DNA of 64,000 bases, from assembly GCF_001645105.1 (NCBI RefSeq), contig NZ_LKEG01000057.1, forward strand, positions 32,752 to 96,751. Direction: 5' to 3'. A program made the position numbers and the translations under genes. Positions 7,294 to 15,996 of this stretch are shown one piece after another. How positions within the stretch are numbered: the stretch's first letter is position 1; each line of letters opens with the position of its first letter. The DNA is from Pseudomonas marginalis (GTDB lineage: Bacteria; Pseudomonadota; Gammaproteobacteria; Pseudomonadales; Pseudomonadaceae). Under the pieces are notes generated by a model, which saw only the letters and a list, made by a program, of their open reading frames with translations, did no database searches and was not told the origin of the DNA.

Positions 7294-8496
7294 ATGACGA
7301 CAGCCTCGCTTCACATCACCCTCATTACCGAAACCTTCCCGCCAGAGATCAACGGGGTGGCCAATACCCTTGGCCGCCTGTGCGAGGGTTTGCGTTCACG
7401 TGGCCACCAAGTCGAACTGGTGCGCCCGCGCCAAGGCGTCGATCAGAGCCGTCCCAGCGATGACGAATTGCTGCTGTGTCGCGGCTGGCCGCTACCGGGT
7501 TATCCGGGCCTGCAATGGGGGCAGTCGTCGATGCACAAGTTGCTGCGGCGCTGGACACGCCAGCGCCCGGACGTGCTGTACATCGCCACGGAGGGGCCAT
7601 TGGGCCTATCCGCCTTGCGCGCCGCGCGGCGTTTGGGGATCAGTGTGGTCAGCGGCTTTCACACCAACTTCCAGCAGTACTCGAACCAATACGGCCTGAG
7701 CCTGCTGAGCCGGATGGTCACTCACTACCTTCGCTGGTTTCATAATCGTTCGACCCTGACCCTGGTGCCCAGCGCCAGCCAGCGCCTGGAACTGGAACGC
7801 CGGCATTTCGAGCGTCTGGGGATGTTGGCGCGCGGGGTAGACAGCCAACTGTTTCATCCCGCCAAGCGCGACAATGCGCTGCGGGAAAGTTGGGGGTTGA
7901 ACAGTGAGCAAACCGCCGTGCTCTATGTCGGCAGGCTGGCGCAGGAAAAGAACTTGGGGCTGCTCAAGCGCTGCTTCGAGACCTTGCAGGACAGCTACCC
8001 GCTGCGTCAGATGAGACTGGTCGTCGTCGGCGATGGGCCACAACGCGCGATGATGGAAAAGGAACTGCCGGAGGCGATCTTCTGCGGCACCTTGCGCGGT
8101 GAAGAACTGGCACGTCATTACGCGTCAGGCGATGTGTTTCTATTCCCCAGCCTGACCGAAACCTTCGGCAACGTGGTACTCGAAGCGATGGCATCGGGAT
8201 TGGGCGTGGTGGCCTATGACCAGGCCGCAGCGACCCAGCATATACGCCATGGCTACAACGGCGTGCTGGCGATGCCGGGGGACGAGGATGCATTTTGCGA
8301 TGCCGCCAACTGGCTGCTGGAGGATGCCGAAAGCCTGCGCCGCATGCGCCTGAATGCACGCCAGCATGCGAGCCGCCAGGGCTGGCCGGCGATTATCGAG
8401 CAGTTCGAGCGCCAACTGCGCGGGGTCTGCAAGGACGGGCACCCGGTGCCCGCCCTGTCGCCGCTTACACCAGGCTCGTCAACGCCTCACGACTGA
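7294..8496 (+). CDS. Glycosyltransferase family 4 (MgtA-like)
   Basis: 400 residues, GT-B fold. The N-terminal half starts with LHITLITETFPPEINGVANT; the C-terminal half has LYVGRLAQEKNLGLL and the EX7E motif in TETFGNVVLEAMASGLG, which binds the nucleotide-sugar donor. Closest in character to GDP-mannose-dependent alpha-mannosyltransferases of the MgtA/PimB type acting on membrane lipids, but donor and acceptor cannot be read from sequence. I place the start at 7294; an in-frame ATG at 7261 is possible, and both lack a good ribosome-binding site. The 3' end overlaps the convergent oxidoreductase gene by 32 bp. Confidence 0.85.
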   Translation: MTTASLHITLITETFPPEINGVANTLGRLCEGLRSRGHQVELVRPRQGVDQSRPSDDELLLCRGWPLPGYPGLQWGQSSMHKLLRRWTRQRPDVLYIATEGPLGLSALRAARRLGISVVSGFHTNFQQYSNQYGLSLLSRMVTHYLRWFHNRSTLTLVPSASQRLELERRHFERLGMLARGVDSQLFHPAKRDNALRESWGLNSEQTAVLYVGRLAQEKNLGLLKRCFETLQDSYPLRQMRLVVVGDGPQRAMMEKELPEAIFCGTLRGEELARHYASGDVFLFPSLTETFGNVVLEAMASGLGVVAYDQAAATQHIRHGYNGVLAMPGDEDAFCDAANWLLEDAESLRRMRLNARQHASRQGWPAIIEQFERQLRGVCKDGHPVPALSPLTPGSSTPHD

Positions 8497-9568
8497 AGGG
8501 CAGGATGTCGCCTTCGCGGCCTTCGCGCACCTTCACGGCCCAATCCGGATCCACCAGCAGGGCGCGGCCCACGGCGACCAGGTCGAATTCGTCGTTGTTC
8601 AAGCGCTCCAGCAACTTCTCCAGGCTCGCCGGTTGCGCGACCTTGTCGGTGTTGACCATGAACTGCAGGAACTCGCCATCCAGGCCGACGCTGCCCACGG
8701 TGATGGTCGGCTTGCCGGTAAGCTGGCGGGTCCAGCCGGCCAGGTTGAGGTCGGAACCGTCGAATTCAGGCTCCCAGAAGCGGCGGGTGGAGCAGTGGAA
8801 AATGTCCACACCCGCGTCAGACAGTGGCTTGAGGAACTCACCCAGCGCCTCGGGGGTTTGCACCAGGCGCGCGGTGTAGTCCTGCTGTTTCCACTGGGAG
8901 AAACGCAGGATGATCGGGAAGTCCGGGCCAACGGCGGCGCGGGTGGCCTGGATCAGCTCGATGGCAAAACGTGAGCGGTTGGCCAAGCTGCCGCCGTATT
9001 CGTCGGTCCGCTGGTTGCTGCCTTCCCAGAAAAACTGGTCGACCAGATAGCCGTGGGCGCCGTGGATCTCCACGCCGTCCATGCCGATACTCTGGGCATC
9101 CTTGGCGGCTTGGGCGAAGGCGTCGATCACCGCCTTGATGTCTTGCTGGGTCATGCCGTGCACGACCACGTTGCCATCTTTGAGTTTTTCCATCGGGCCG
9201 TAGGCTGGCACGCTGGCGTCAGGCTCAGTGCCGATACGCCGTACGCTGCCCACGTGCCACAACTGCGGGACGATCTTGCCGCCTTCGGCGTGCACGGCGT
9301 CGACCACTTTCTTCCAGCCAGCCAAGGCAGCCTCACCGTAGAAGTGTGGAACATTGGGGTAGCCGTTGGACGCCTGATGGCCGACCACGGTGCCTTCGGT
9401 GATGATCAGGCCCACGCCAGCGGCAGCGCGGCGGCGGTAGTACTCGATCACCTTGGAATTGGGCACGCCGCCTGGGGAGAACGAGCGCGTCATGGGCGCC
9501 ATGACGACGCGGGTCGACAGTTGCAATGCACCGAGCTGGAAGGGTTTGAACAAGGCCTGGACGGGCAT
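8465..9568 (-). CDS. NADH:flavin oxidoreductase, Old Yellow Enzyme family
   Basis: 367 residues, a TIM-barrel FMN enzyme. Visible family marks are LFKPFQLGALQLSTRVVMAP, the active-site neighbourhood GVEIHGAHGYLVDQFF, then NQRTDEYGGSLANRSRF and the phosphate-binding DLVAVGRALLVDPDW. Such enzymes reduce activated C=C bonds or nitro compounds using NAD(P)H; the natural substrate is unknown. The ATG at 9568 with GGAG a few bases upstream is preferred over an in-frame start at 9637. It is convergent with, and overlaps, the glycosyltransferase gene. Confidence 0.92.
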   Translation of the reverse strand: MPVQALFKPFQLGALQLSTRVVMAPMTRSFSPGGVPNSKVIEYYRRRAAAGVGLIITEGTVVGHQASNGYPNVPHFYGEAALAGWKKVVDAVHAEGGKIVPQLWHVGSVRRIGTEPDASVPAYGPMEKLKDGNVVVHGMTQQDIKAVIDAFAQAAKDAQSIGMDGVEIHGAHGYLVDQFFWEGSNQRTDEYGGSLANRSRFAIELIQATRAAVGPDFPIILRFSQWKQQDYTARLVQTPEALGEFLKPLSDAGVDIFHCSTRRFWEPEFDGSDLNLAGWTRQLTGKPTITVGSVGLDGEFLQFMVNTDKVAQPASLEKLLERLNNDEFDLVAVGRALLVDPDWAVKVREGREGDILPFSREALTSLV

Positions 9569-9691
9569 GGGAGCACTCCACGAGAGACGGGGTTTATGAT
9601 GGGGATCATATGGGCAGCGCAAAGCGCTGGGTAGCACTATTGATCTGAGTGATTAAGAGGTAAAAGTGGGATAGCCCGGTTGCCGCTGACC

Positions 9692-9823
9692 TGTAGTGAG
9701 CGGGCTTGCCCCGCGCTGGGTGGCGAAGCCGCCCCAGTAAAAACGCCGCATTCTGTCTAGAAATGCGGCGTCTGATTTTAGGGCGGCTTCGCCACCCAGC
9801 GCGGGGCAAGCCCGCTCACCACA
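9692..9823. repeat. REPIN (GAGCGGGCTTGCCCCGCGC type)
   Basis: A 132-bp imperfect palindrome with 43-bp arms that match at 42 positions: TGTAGTGAGCGGGCTTGCCC on the left and its complement ending CCCGCTCACCACA on the right. A second inverted pair, ACGCCGCATT / AATGCGGCGT, sits in the centre. It lies between the gpx gene (upstream in transcription) and the oxidoreductase. Confidence 0.85.
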
Positions 9824-9841
9824 AAAGCCTCCTGAACGTAT

Positions 9842-10324
9842 TCAGGCCAAGGCTTTTTCGATGGCTTGGACGACCGTGGGGTCATCCGGCGCGGTGCGCG
9901 GGGAGAAGCGTGCGAGCACTCGCCCATCCTTGCCCAACAGGAATTTTTCGAAGTTCCAGGTGATATCCCCAGGAAACTCGGCGCCTTCGCCCGCCAGCAG
10001 GCGGTACAGCTGATGACGATCGGGGCCGTTGACCTCAAGCTTGCTGCCCAGCGGGAACGTCACCCCGTAGTTCAGGCTGCAGAACTGCTGGATCTCTTCT
10101 TCGGTACCCGGCTCCTGGCCTGCAAATTGATTGCACGGCAGGCCGAGCACGGTAAATCCCTGGGCCTTGTACTGCTGGTAGAGGTTTTCCAGCGCAGCGT
10201 ATTGCGGGGTCAAACCACATTTGGAGGCTACGTTGACCACCAGCACCACTTGCCCCTTGAAGGGCGCCAGCGGCAGCTCTTGTCCGTCCAAAGCTTTGAG
10301 TTTCAGGTCGTGGAAAGCACTCAT
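9842..10324 (-). CDS. Glutathione peroxidase-family thiol peroxidase
   Basis: 160 residues. The catalytic tetrad is visible as Cys36 (NVASKCGLTPQY), Gln70 (NQFAGQEPG) and Trp123-Asn124 (DITWNFEKFL). It has cysteine in place of selenocysteine, as usual for bacteria, where these enzymes reduce peroxides mostly with thioredoxin. Further cysteines at 64 (GLPCNQF) and 82 (QFCSLN) could act in resolution. The ATG at 10324 is preceded by GGAG; a longer frame starts at 10411. It is cytoplasmic and read in the same direction as creA, from which 101 bp separate it. Confidence 0.93.
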   Translation of the reverse strand: MSAFHDLKLKALDGQELPLAPFKGQVVLVVNVASKCGLTPQYAALENLYQQYKAQGFTVLGLPCNQFAGQEPGTEEEIQQFCSLNYGVTFPLGSKLEVNGPDRHQLYRLLAGEGAEFPGDITWNFEKFLLGKDGRVLARFSPRTAPDDPTVVQAIEKALA

Positions 10325-10425
10325 GACGAACTCCAGATATCCCATGTTCTTCGCATTGCGGCCCTTCGAGATTACAACCCGCAAGCCTGCAATCATAGAC
10401 GCCGATTGCAAAACTCGCCTGCGGG

Positions 10426-10890
10426 TTACTGAGCGGTCGGCCAGGGCAAAATCGGAATGGCCGTCACGGCGTTCTGCGGGCTGCCTTCGATCAGGCGATC
10501 GCTGTAGACCAGGTACACCAGCGTATTGCGCTTCTTGTCGAGGAAGCGCACCACTTGCATGGTCTTGAACACCAGCGAGGTGCGCTCCTTGAACACTTCG
10601 TCACCGTCCTTGAGCTCGCCCTTGAAGCGGATCGGGCCCACCTGACGGCAGGCAATCGAGGCTTCAGCGCGGTCTTCGGCCAGGCCGAGGCCGCCTTTGA
10701 CACCGCCGGTCTTGGCGCGGGACAGGTAGCACGTCACGCCGTCGACCTTGGGGTCGTCGAAGGCTTCGACCACAATGCGGTCGTTGGGGCCGACAAACTT
10801 GAACACCGTGGACACTTGGCCAATTTCTTCGGCCGAGGCCAGCAGCGGCATGGCCAGCAGCAGGCCGAGCAATCCCTTCATGACACGCAT
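10426..10890 (-). CDS. creA: CreA family protein
   Basis: 154 residues with a cleavable signal peptide (MRVMKGLLGLLLAMPLLASA, cut after ASA), hence periplasmic. The mature part carries the family pattern IGQVSTVFKFVGPNDRIVV, then VEAFDDPKVDGVTCYLSRAK and a second Cys in ASIACRQVGPI, which could pair as a disulfide. CreA is widespread and of unknown function; the name comes from its E. coli position near creBCD. It lies 15 bp downstream of the proB stop in the same direction and may be cotranscribed with it. Confidence 0.9.
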   Translation of the reverse strand: MRVMKGLLGLLLAMPLLASAEEIGQVSTVFKFVGPNDRIVVEAFDDPKVDGVTCYLSRAKTGGVKGGLGLAEDRAEASIACRQVGPIRFKGELKDGDEVFKERTSLVFKTMQVVRFLDKKRNTLVYLVYSDRLIEGSPQNAVTAIPILPWPTAQ

Positions 10891-10905
10891 TGTGTATTCC
10901 TTTGG

Positions 10906-12024
10906 TTAGACCAGAATCAGGTTATCGCGGTGCACCAGTTCCGGTTCCGCCATGTAGCCTAATAGTCCGACAATCGCGTCAGACGATTGTCCAATAATTT
11001 TCTGCGCTTCAAGGGCACTGTAGTTGGCCAGGCCGCGAGCAATCTCACGACCGTCCGGCGCCACGCACACCACCATTTCCCCACGGCGGAAACTGCCCTG
11101 CACCAACTTGACGCCGACCGGCAGCAAGCTCTTGTTACCCTGGGACAAGGCCGATACCGCGCCATCGTCCAGCACCAGGGTGCCACGGGTTTGCAGATGA
11201 CCGGCCAGCCATTGTTTGCGCGCGGCGAGCATGCCGCGTTCCGGCGACAGCAGCGTGCCGATGCGCTCACCGGCCTTGAGACGATCCAGCACGCGCTCCA
11301 GGCGCCCACCGACGATGATCGTGTGGGCACCAGAGCGTGCGGCCAGGCGCGCTGCGCGCAGCTTGGTCTGCATGCCACCACGGCCCAGGGCGCCGCCAAC
11401 GCTGCCGGCCACGGCGTCCAGCGCCGGGTCATCGGCACGCGCTTCATAAATAAGCTGGGCGTCGGGGTTGTTGCGCGGGTCGGCGTCGAACATGCCGTCG
11501 CGGTCGGTGAGGATCACCAGCAGGTCAGCTTCCACCAGGTTGGCAACCAGGGCGGCCAGGGTGTCGTTGTCGCCGAAGCGGATTTCGTCGGTGACCACGG
11601 TGTCGTTCTCGTTGATCACCGGGATCACCTTCAGCTCCACCAGCGCGCGCAAGGTGCTGCGGGCATTGAGGTAGCGCTTGCGGTCGGACAGGTCGTCGTG
11701 GGTCAGCAGGATCTGCGCCGTGTGGCGGCCGTGCTCGGCAAAGCTGGATTCCCAGGCTTGCACCAGGCCCATCTGGCCGATGGCGGCGGCGGCTTGCAGC
11801 TCGTGCATCGCGCTGGGTCGCGCGGTCCAGCCAAGGCGGCTCATCCCGGCGGCAACCGCCCCGGACGACACCAGCACCAACTCAACACCGGCCTCATGCA
11901 AGGCCACCATCTGCTCGACCCAGACGCTCATGGCTGCGCGATCCAGCCCCTTGCCATCCGCCGTCAGCAACGCACTGCCGATCTTTACGACCCAGCGCTG
12001 CGCACCTGTCACTTTGCTCCGCAT
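10906..12024 (-). CDS. proB: Glutamate 5-kinase ProB
   Basis: 372 residues. It phosphorylates glutamate to gamma-glutamyl phosphate, the first and feedback-inhibited step of proline synthesis. The amino-acid kinase domain (about 1-260) begins RWVVKIGSALLTADGKGLDR and contains VIPVINENDTVVTDEIRFGD and GGALGRGGMQTKLRAARLA; a PUA domain (about 280-360) follows. The start at 12024 gives the usual pseudomonad length; an in-frame ATG at 12033 is possible. Downstream of obgE in the same direction but separated from it by a terminator. Confidence 0.95.
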   Translation of the reverse strand: MRSKVTGAQRWVVKIGSALLTADGKGLDRAAMSVWVEQMVALHEAGVELVLVSSGAVAAGMSRLGWTARPSAMHELQAAAAIGQMGLVQAWESSFAEHGRHTAQILLTHDDLSDRKRYLNARSTLRALVELKVIPVINENDTVVTDEIRFGDNDTLAALVANLVEADLLVILTDRDGMFDADPRNNPDAQLIYEARADDPALDAVAGSVGGALGRGGMQTKLRAARLAARSGAHTIIVGGRLERVLDRLKAGERIGTLLSPERGMLAARKQWLAGHLQTRGTLVLDDGAVSALSQGNKSLLPVGVKLVQGSFRRGEMVVCVAPDGREIARGLANYSALEAQKIIGQSSDAIVGLLGYMAEPELVHRDNLILV

Positions 12025-12091
12025 CATCTTCAACCTTAGATTGAGGGTTGCGCGACCCAGCGCCGCCCATAACGTTAAACCCGGATACTAA

Positions 12092-12117
12092 AACGCCGCT
12101 CTATAAGGAGCGGCGTT
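12092..12117 (-). terminator. Rho-independent terminator after obgE
   Basis: Perfect 10-bp stem AACGCCGCTC / GAGCGGCGTT with a 6-nt loop, followed on the minus strand by TTTTAG, 19 bp after the obgE stop. Confidence 0.85.
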
Positions 12118-12135
12118 CAAGTTTATCGCAACGGA

Positions 12136-13359
12136 TCAGTCACGCACGTAAATGATTTCCGGACCGTCTTCATCATCCACGTCTTCTTCGTCCCAATCAT
12201 CGTCGCCGATGTCGTGGACCGACTTCACGCCGCTGCGGCGCAGGGCACGCTGGTCGTCCAGGGCTTGCAGCTGGGCACGGGCTTCGTCTTCGATCTGCTG
12301 GTCAAGCTCGGCGAGTTCGGCCTTGAATACCGGGTCGGCCGCCAGGCGGTCGGCGCGGTCTTCGAGGTAGCGCATGATGTCGCGGGTCAGGCGCTCGGTG
12401 CCTTCTTTCGCGATGGCCGAGATCACGTAGACCGGGCCGGTCCATTCCAGGCGATCGACGATTTCCTTGACGCGCTCCTCGTGTTCTTCTTCGAGGATCT
12501 GGTCGCACTTGTTCAGCACCAACCAGCGATCACGCTCGGCCAGGGCCGGGCTGAACTTGGTCAGTTCGCTGACGATCACTTCGGCGGCGTCCGGTGCGCT
12601 GGTGTCATCCAGCGGCGCCATGTCCACGAGGTGCAGCAGCAAACGGGTGCGCGACAAATGCTTGAGGAAGCGGATGCCCAGGCCAGCGCCATCGGAGGCA
12701 CCTTCGATCAGGCCGGGAATGTCGGCGATCACGAAGCTTTTCCAGCGGTCGACGCTGACCACGCCCAGGTTGGGTACCAGGGTGGTGAACGGGTAGTCGG
12801 CAACCTTTGGCTTGGCAGCCGAGACCGAGCGAATGAAGGTACTTTTGCCGGCGTTCGGCAGGCCCAGCAGGCCCACGTCGGCGAGCACTTTCATTTCCAG
12901 CTTGAGGTCACGCTGCTCGCCCGGCTTGCCTGGCGTGGTCTGGCGCGGTGCACGGTTGGTACTGGACTTGAATCGGGTGTTACCCAGACCGTGCCAGCCG
13001 CCCTGCACAACCATCAGTTTCTGGCCGGCCTTGGTCAGGTCGCCAATCACTTCCTGGGTAGCGGAGTCGATGATCGTGGTGCCGACCGGCACGCGCAGTA
13101 CCAGGTCTTCGCCTTTTTTACCGGTGCAGTCGGTGCTGCCGCCGTTGGAGCCACGCTCGGCATCAAAGTGCCGGGTGTAACGATAGTCGACCAGGGTGTT
13201 GAGGTTTTCGTCGGCCATCATGTAGATGGAACCACCGTCACCGCCATCACCGCCGTTTGGGCCACCGTTTTCGATGAATTTTTCGCGACGGAAACTCATG
13301 CAACCGTTACCGCCGTCGCCTGCTTTTACTCGGATGGAAACTTCATCAACGAACTTCAT
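12136..13359 (-). CDS. obgE: GTPase ObgE/CgtA
   Basis: 407 residues, three domains: the glycine-rich Obg fold (about 1-158, KAGDGGNGCMSFRREKFIE), the GTPase domain with G1 at 166-173 (GLPNAGKS), DIPG at 213-216 and NKCD near 284, and an acidic C-terminal tail (DDDWDEEDVDDEDG). Obg is an essential GTPase acting in 50S ribosome assembly and stress signalling. It lies downstream of rpmA and rplU, the conserved order in proteobacteria, but separated from rpmA by a hairpin and 193 bp, so it probably has its own promoter. Confidence 0.97.
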   Translation of the reverse strand: MKFVDEVSIRVKAGDGGNGCMSFRREKFIENGGPNGGDGGDGGSIYMMADENLNTLVDYRYTRHFDAERGSNGGSTDCTGKKGEDLVLRVPVGTTIIDSATQEVIGDLTKAGQKLMVVQGGWHGLGNTRFKSSTNRAPRQTTPGKPGEQRDLKLEMKVLADVGLLGLPNAGKSTFIRSVSAAKPKVADYPFTTLVPNLGVVSVDRWKSFVIADIPGLIEGASDGAGLGIRFLKHLSRTRLLLHLVDMAPLDDTSAPDAAEVIVSELTKFSPALAERDRWLVLNKCDQILEEEHEERVKEIVDRLEWTGPVYVISAIAKEGTERLTRDIMRYLEDRADRLAADPVFKAELAELDQQIEDEARAQLQALDDQRALRRSGVKSVHDIGDDDWDEEDVDDEDGPEIIYVRD

Positions 13360-13509
13360 AACAAAACGCCTCTCGCCGCACGGACGAGCTTAAGAAACCA
13401 AGACATAAGACTCTTGCAAAAATGAGCGCAGCGACCTCAATCAACGACCGCAAATCCAGCGCTTGAGCCCATTACAAACAGCTTTGCAAGAGACTCACCC
13501 CACAAACGA

Positions 13510-13537
13510 AAAAGCCCCGTCGCAAGACAGGGCTTTT
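13510..13537 (-). terminator. Terminator after rpmA
   Basis: AAAAGCCC / GGGCTTTT with three more pairs inside after one mismatch; 15 bp beyond the rpmA stop, with a TTTTT run on the minus strand. Confidence 0.8.
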
Positions 13538-13552
13538 CCAGCGATCTCGCAA

Positions 13553-13810
13553 TTAAGCTGCGACAACGCTCACGTAACGGCGGTTGAAAGCGCCTTTTAC
13601 TTCAAACTTGATCACGCCTTCGATTTTCGCGAAGAGGGTGTGATCTTTACCCATGCCAACACCGTAACCGGCGTGGAATTGGGTGCCGCGCTGACGCACG
13701 ATGATGTTGCCCGGAATGATTTTCTGGCCGCCATACATCTTCACGCCAAGGCGTTTGGCTTCTGAGTCGCGACCGTTACGGGTACTACCACCAGCTTTTT
13801 TGTGTGCCAT
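13553..13810 (-). CDS. rpmA: 50S ribosomal protein L27
   Basis: 85 residues. The N-terminus MAHKKAGGSTRNGRDSEAKR reaches the peptidyl-transferase centre; GQKIIPGNIIVRQRGTQFH and GYGVGMGKDHTLFA are invariant family blocks. No N-terminal extension of the Firmicutes type that would need cleavage. The start follows AGGAGAATTG. Second gene of the rplU-rpmA operon, 34 bp after rplU. Confidence 0.98.
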   Translation of the reverse strand: MAHKKAGGSTRNGRDSEAKRLGVKMYGGQKIIPGNIIVRQRGTQFHAGYGVGMGKDHTLFAKIEGVIKFEVKGAFNRRYVSVVAA

Positions 13811-13844
13811 GAGTCAATTCTCCTAGTGAGGAATTAGGCTGAAA

Positions 13845-14159
13845 TTAAGCCTGAATACCGGTGATTTTGATCTCGGTGTACCACTGGCGGTGGCCCATAC
13901 GCTTCATGTGGTGCTTACGACGACGGAACTTGATGATGCGGACTTTATCGTGACGACCTTGGGAGATCACTTCAGCCACAACGGTAGCGCCAGCAACAAC
14001 TGGAGCGCCGATGTTCACGTCATCGCCATTGGCGACCAACAGAACGCGATCAAAAGTAACGGATTCGCCGGTAGCGACTTCCAGTTTTTCGATCTTCAGG
14101 TATTCACCTGGGGCGACTTTGTATTGCTTGCCACCAGTAACAATTACTGCGTACGACAT
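13845..14159 (-). CDS. rplU: 50S ribosomal protein L21
   Basis: 104 residues: MSYAVIVTGGKQYKVAPGEY at the N-terminus, then KVRIIKFRRRKHHMKRMGHR, which contacts 23S rRNA. The ATG at 14159 follows CGGAGAAATACC; the open frame extends upstream to 14249 but the extension is not ribosomal in character. First gene of the rplU-rpmA operon, divergent from ispB with 239 bp between. Confidence 0.98.
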   Translation of the reverse strand: MSYAVIVTGGKQYKVAPGEYLKIEKLEVATGESVTFDRVLLVANGDDVNIGAPVVAGATVVAEVISQGRHDKVRIIKFRRRKHHMKRMGHRQWYTEIKITGIQA

Positions 14160-14398
14160 GGTATTTCTCCGATAATCCTGCTCACCCAGCGCTTTATAAG
14201 AAGAGGTATTGGCTGGCATGGCTGCATGGGATGGACGTCCCGAATGCAATTGCGTAAGGCAGGTGCTGCCCAGGAAGTTCAGGGTGCGCGATTGTACGCA
14301 AGCTATGGGAGGCTTGCAAGTGGCCGTCTATCGCGCCTTGACACCCGGGGGCCTGGGTCCTAGCATGCCGCGCAACCCTTCTGGAGCGACTGTCGCTG

Positions 14399-15367
14399 AT
14401 GCAACCCCAAGCTTTCTACCGCGCGGTCGCGGACGATTTTAGCGCCGTCGACGGCATCATCAAGAAGCAGCTGACTTCTAAAGTGCCGCTGGTCTCCAAA
14501 ATTGGCGACTATATTACGTCGGCGGGCGGTAAGCGCCTGCGTCCTTTATTAGTGTTGCTGTGTGGCAAGGCCCTGGGCCGCGAAGGCGATGACCTGCGCC
14601 TGCTGGCGGCCACTATCGAATTCCTGCACACCGCGACCCTGCTGCATGACGACGTGGTCGACATGTCCGGCATGCGCCGTGGCCGCGAGACCGCCAATGC
14701 CATGTGGGGCAACGCCCCTAGCGTGCTGGTGGGCGACTTCCTGTACTCGCGCTCGTTCGAAATGATGGTTGAACTCGGCTCGATGCCGGTGATGAAGATT
14801 CTTTCACAGGCCACGCGCATCATCGCCGAAGGCGAAGTGCTGCAACTGTCAAAGGTCCGCGACGCCAGCACCACTGAAGAAACCTACATGGAAGTGATTC
14901 GCGGCAAAACCGCGATGCTCTTCGAAGCCTCCACCCACAGCGCCGCCGCGCTGTGCGGCGCAACGGTCGAACAGGCCGAAGCCCTGCGCACCTTTGGTGA
15001 TCACTTGGGCGTGGCCTTCCAACTCGTGGACGACCTGCTCGACTACCGTGGCGATGCCGAGACCCTGGGCAAGAACGTCGGTGACGACCTGGCCGAAGGC
15101 AAGCCAACCTTGCCGCTGATCTACACCATGCGCGAAGGGACGCCGGAACAGGCTGCCCTGGTGCGCAAGGCGATCCAGAAAGGCGGGATCGAAGACCTGG
15201 AGGCCATCCGTGCCGCTGTCGAAGCGTCGGGTTCCCTGGAGTACACCGCGCAACTGGCACGCGATTACGTGGCCCGTGCGATCAAGTGCCTGGAAGCCCT
15301 TCCAGCCAGCGAATACCGGGACGCCCTGGTTGAGCTGAGCGAGTTTGCGGTCGCGCGTACGCACTAA
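14399..15367 (+). CDS. ispB: Octaprenyl diphosphate synthase IspB (trans-prenyltransferase)
   Basis: 322 residues, the family's usual length. The two aspartate-rich motifs are DDVVD at 84-88 and DDLLD at 211-215; both bind Mg-diphosphate. GGKRLRPLLVLLCGKALG near residue 43 is also diagnostic. It elongates farnesyl diphosphate to the side chain of ubiquinone; in fluorescent pseudomonads this is usually Q-9, so the product may be nonaprenyl (solanesyl) diphosphate. Divergent from rplU, the conserved arrangement. A REP-like hairpin follows its stop. Confidence 0.95.
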   Translation: MQPQAFYRAVADDFSAVDGIIKKQLTSKVPLVSKIGDYITSAGGKRLRPLLVLLCGKALGREGDDLRLLAATIEFLHTATLLHDDVVDMSGMRRGRETANAMWGNAPSVLVGDFLYSRSFEMMVELGSMPVMKILSQATRIIAEGEVLQLSKVRDASTTEETYMEVIRGKTAMLFEASTHSAAALCGATVEQAEALRTFGDHLGVAFQLVDDLLDYRGDAETLGKNVGDDLAEGKPTLPLIYTMREGTPEQAALVRKAIQKGGIEDLEAIRAAVEASGSLEYTAQLARDYVARAIKCLEALPASEYRDALVELSEFAVARTH

Positions 15368-15370
15368 AAT

Positions 15371-15401
15371 AATGTGGGAGGGGGCAAGCCCCTCCCGCAT
15401 T
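15371..15401 (+). terminator. Hairpin after ispB, formed by a REP-like palindrome
   Basis: AATGTGGGAGGGG pairs with CCCCTCCCGCATT across a short loop, 3 bp after the ispB stop, followed by TTAGTTTG. It resembles the GTGGGAGGGGGC REP family and may act as the terminator. Confidence 0.6.
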
Positions 15402-15496
15402 TAGTTTGCATTACCTATCCAAGACCACGCCCTGCCTTGGCTCAATTCCCTATATAATGTGCGACTTTTAGCCATCCTGACTTTCAAGGAGCTGTA

Positions 15497-15838
15497 GTGA
15501 GCACGTTGCCACCCTGCCCGAAATGCAATTCCGAATACACCTACGAAGACGGCGCCCAGCTGATCTGCCCGGAATGCGCCCATGAGTGGTCCGCCAGCGG
15601 CGAGGCCGACACGGCCAGCGACGAAACCGTGAAGAAAGACTCTGTGGGCAATGTCCTGCAGGACGGCGACACCATCACCGTGATCAAGGACCTCAAGGTC
15701 AAGGGCACCTCCCTGGTGGTCAAGGTCGGCACCAAGGTCAAGAACATCCGCCTGTGCGACGGCGACCACGATATCGATTGCAAGATCGACGGTATCGGCC
15801 CGATGAAGCTCAAGTCCGAGTTCGTGCGTAAAGTCTGA
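15497..15838 (+). CDS. yjdM: Zinc-ribbon protein YjdM (PhnA family)
   Basis: 113 residues. An N-terminal zinc ribbon is formed by Cys7/Cys10 (PPCPKCNSEYTYEDG) and Cys24/Cys27 (LICPECAHEW); the remainder (VGNVLQDGDTITVIKDLKVK and later KVGTKVKNIRLCDGDHDIDC) is the conserved PhnA C-terminal domain. Historically called alkylphosphonate utilisation protein, but no phosphonate role is established for this form. The GTG at 15497 follows AAGGAG; a TATAAT at 15453-15458 is a likely -10 element. Stands alone. Confidence 0.93.
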   Translation: MSTLPPCPKCNSEYTYEDGAQLICPECAHEWSASGEADTASDETVKKDSVGNVLQDGDTITVIKDLKVKGTSLVVKVGTKVKNIRLCDGDHDIDCKIDGIGPMKLKSEFVRKV

Positions 15839-15850
15839 ACCTGTTGCTTC

Positions 15851-15873
15851 CATCCCGCGCCCGCCGCGGGATG
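15851..15873 (+). terminator. Hairpin after yjdM
   Basis: CATCCCGCG / CGCGGGATG, 9-bp perfect stem with a 5-nt loop, 12 bp after the stop; only a weak T-run (GCGTTTC) follows. Confidence 0.55.
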
Positions 15874-15955
15874 GCGTTTCGCCCTCCCCGTTGATCGAAC
15901 GCAATATCCACACAGAAAAAAACACAAATCGCCAATAGGTACTTGCTATTCTACG

Positions 15956-15974
15956 AATAAGAATTATTCTCATT
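15956..15974. promoter_or_regulatory. Fur box (iron-responsive operator)
   Basis: AATAAGAAT-T-ATTCTCATT: 9-nt arms matching at 8 positions, very close to the GATAATGATAATCATTATC-type consensus. A plausible promoter overlaps it (TTGCTA at 15943-15948 and TATTCT at 15965-15970, 16-bp spacer), so Fur-Fe would block RNA polymerase. It ends 22 bp before the ATG of the small gene at 15997. Confidence 0.8.
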
Positions 15975-15996
15975 GAACTCATCAAGGAGAACGACC

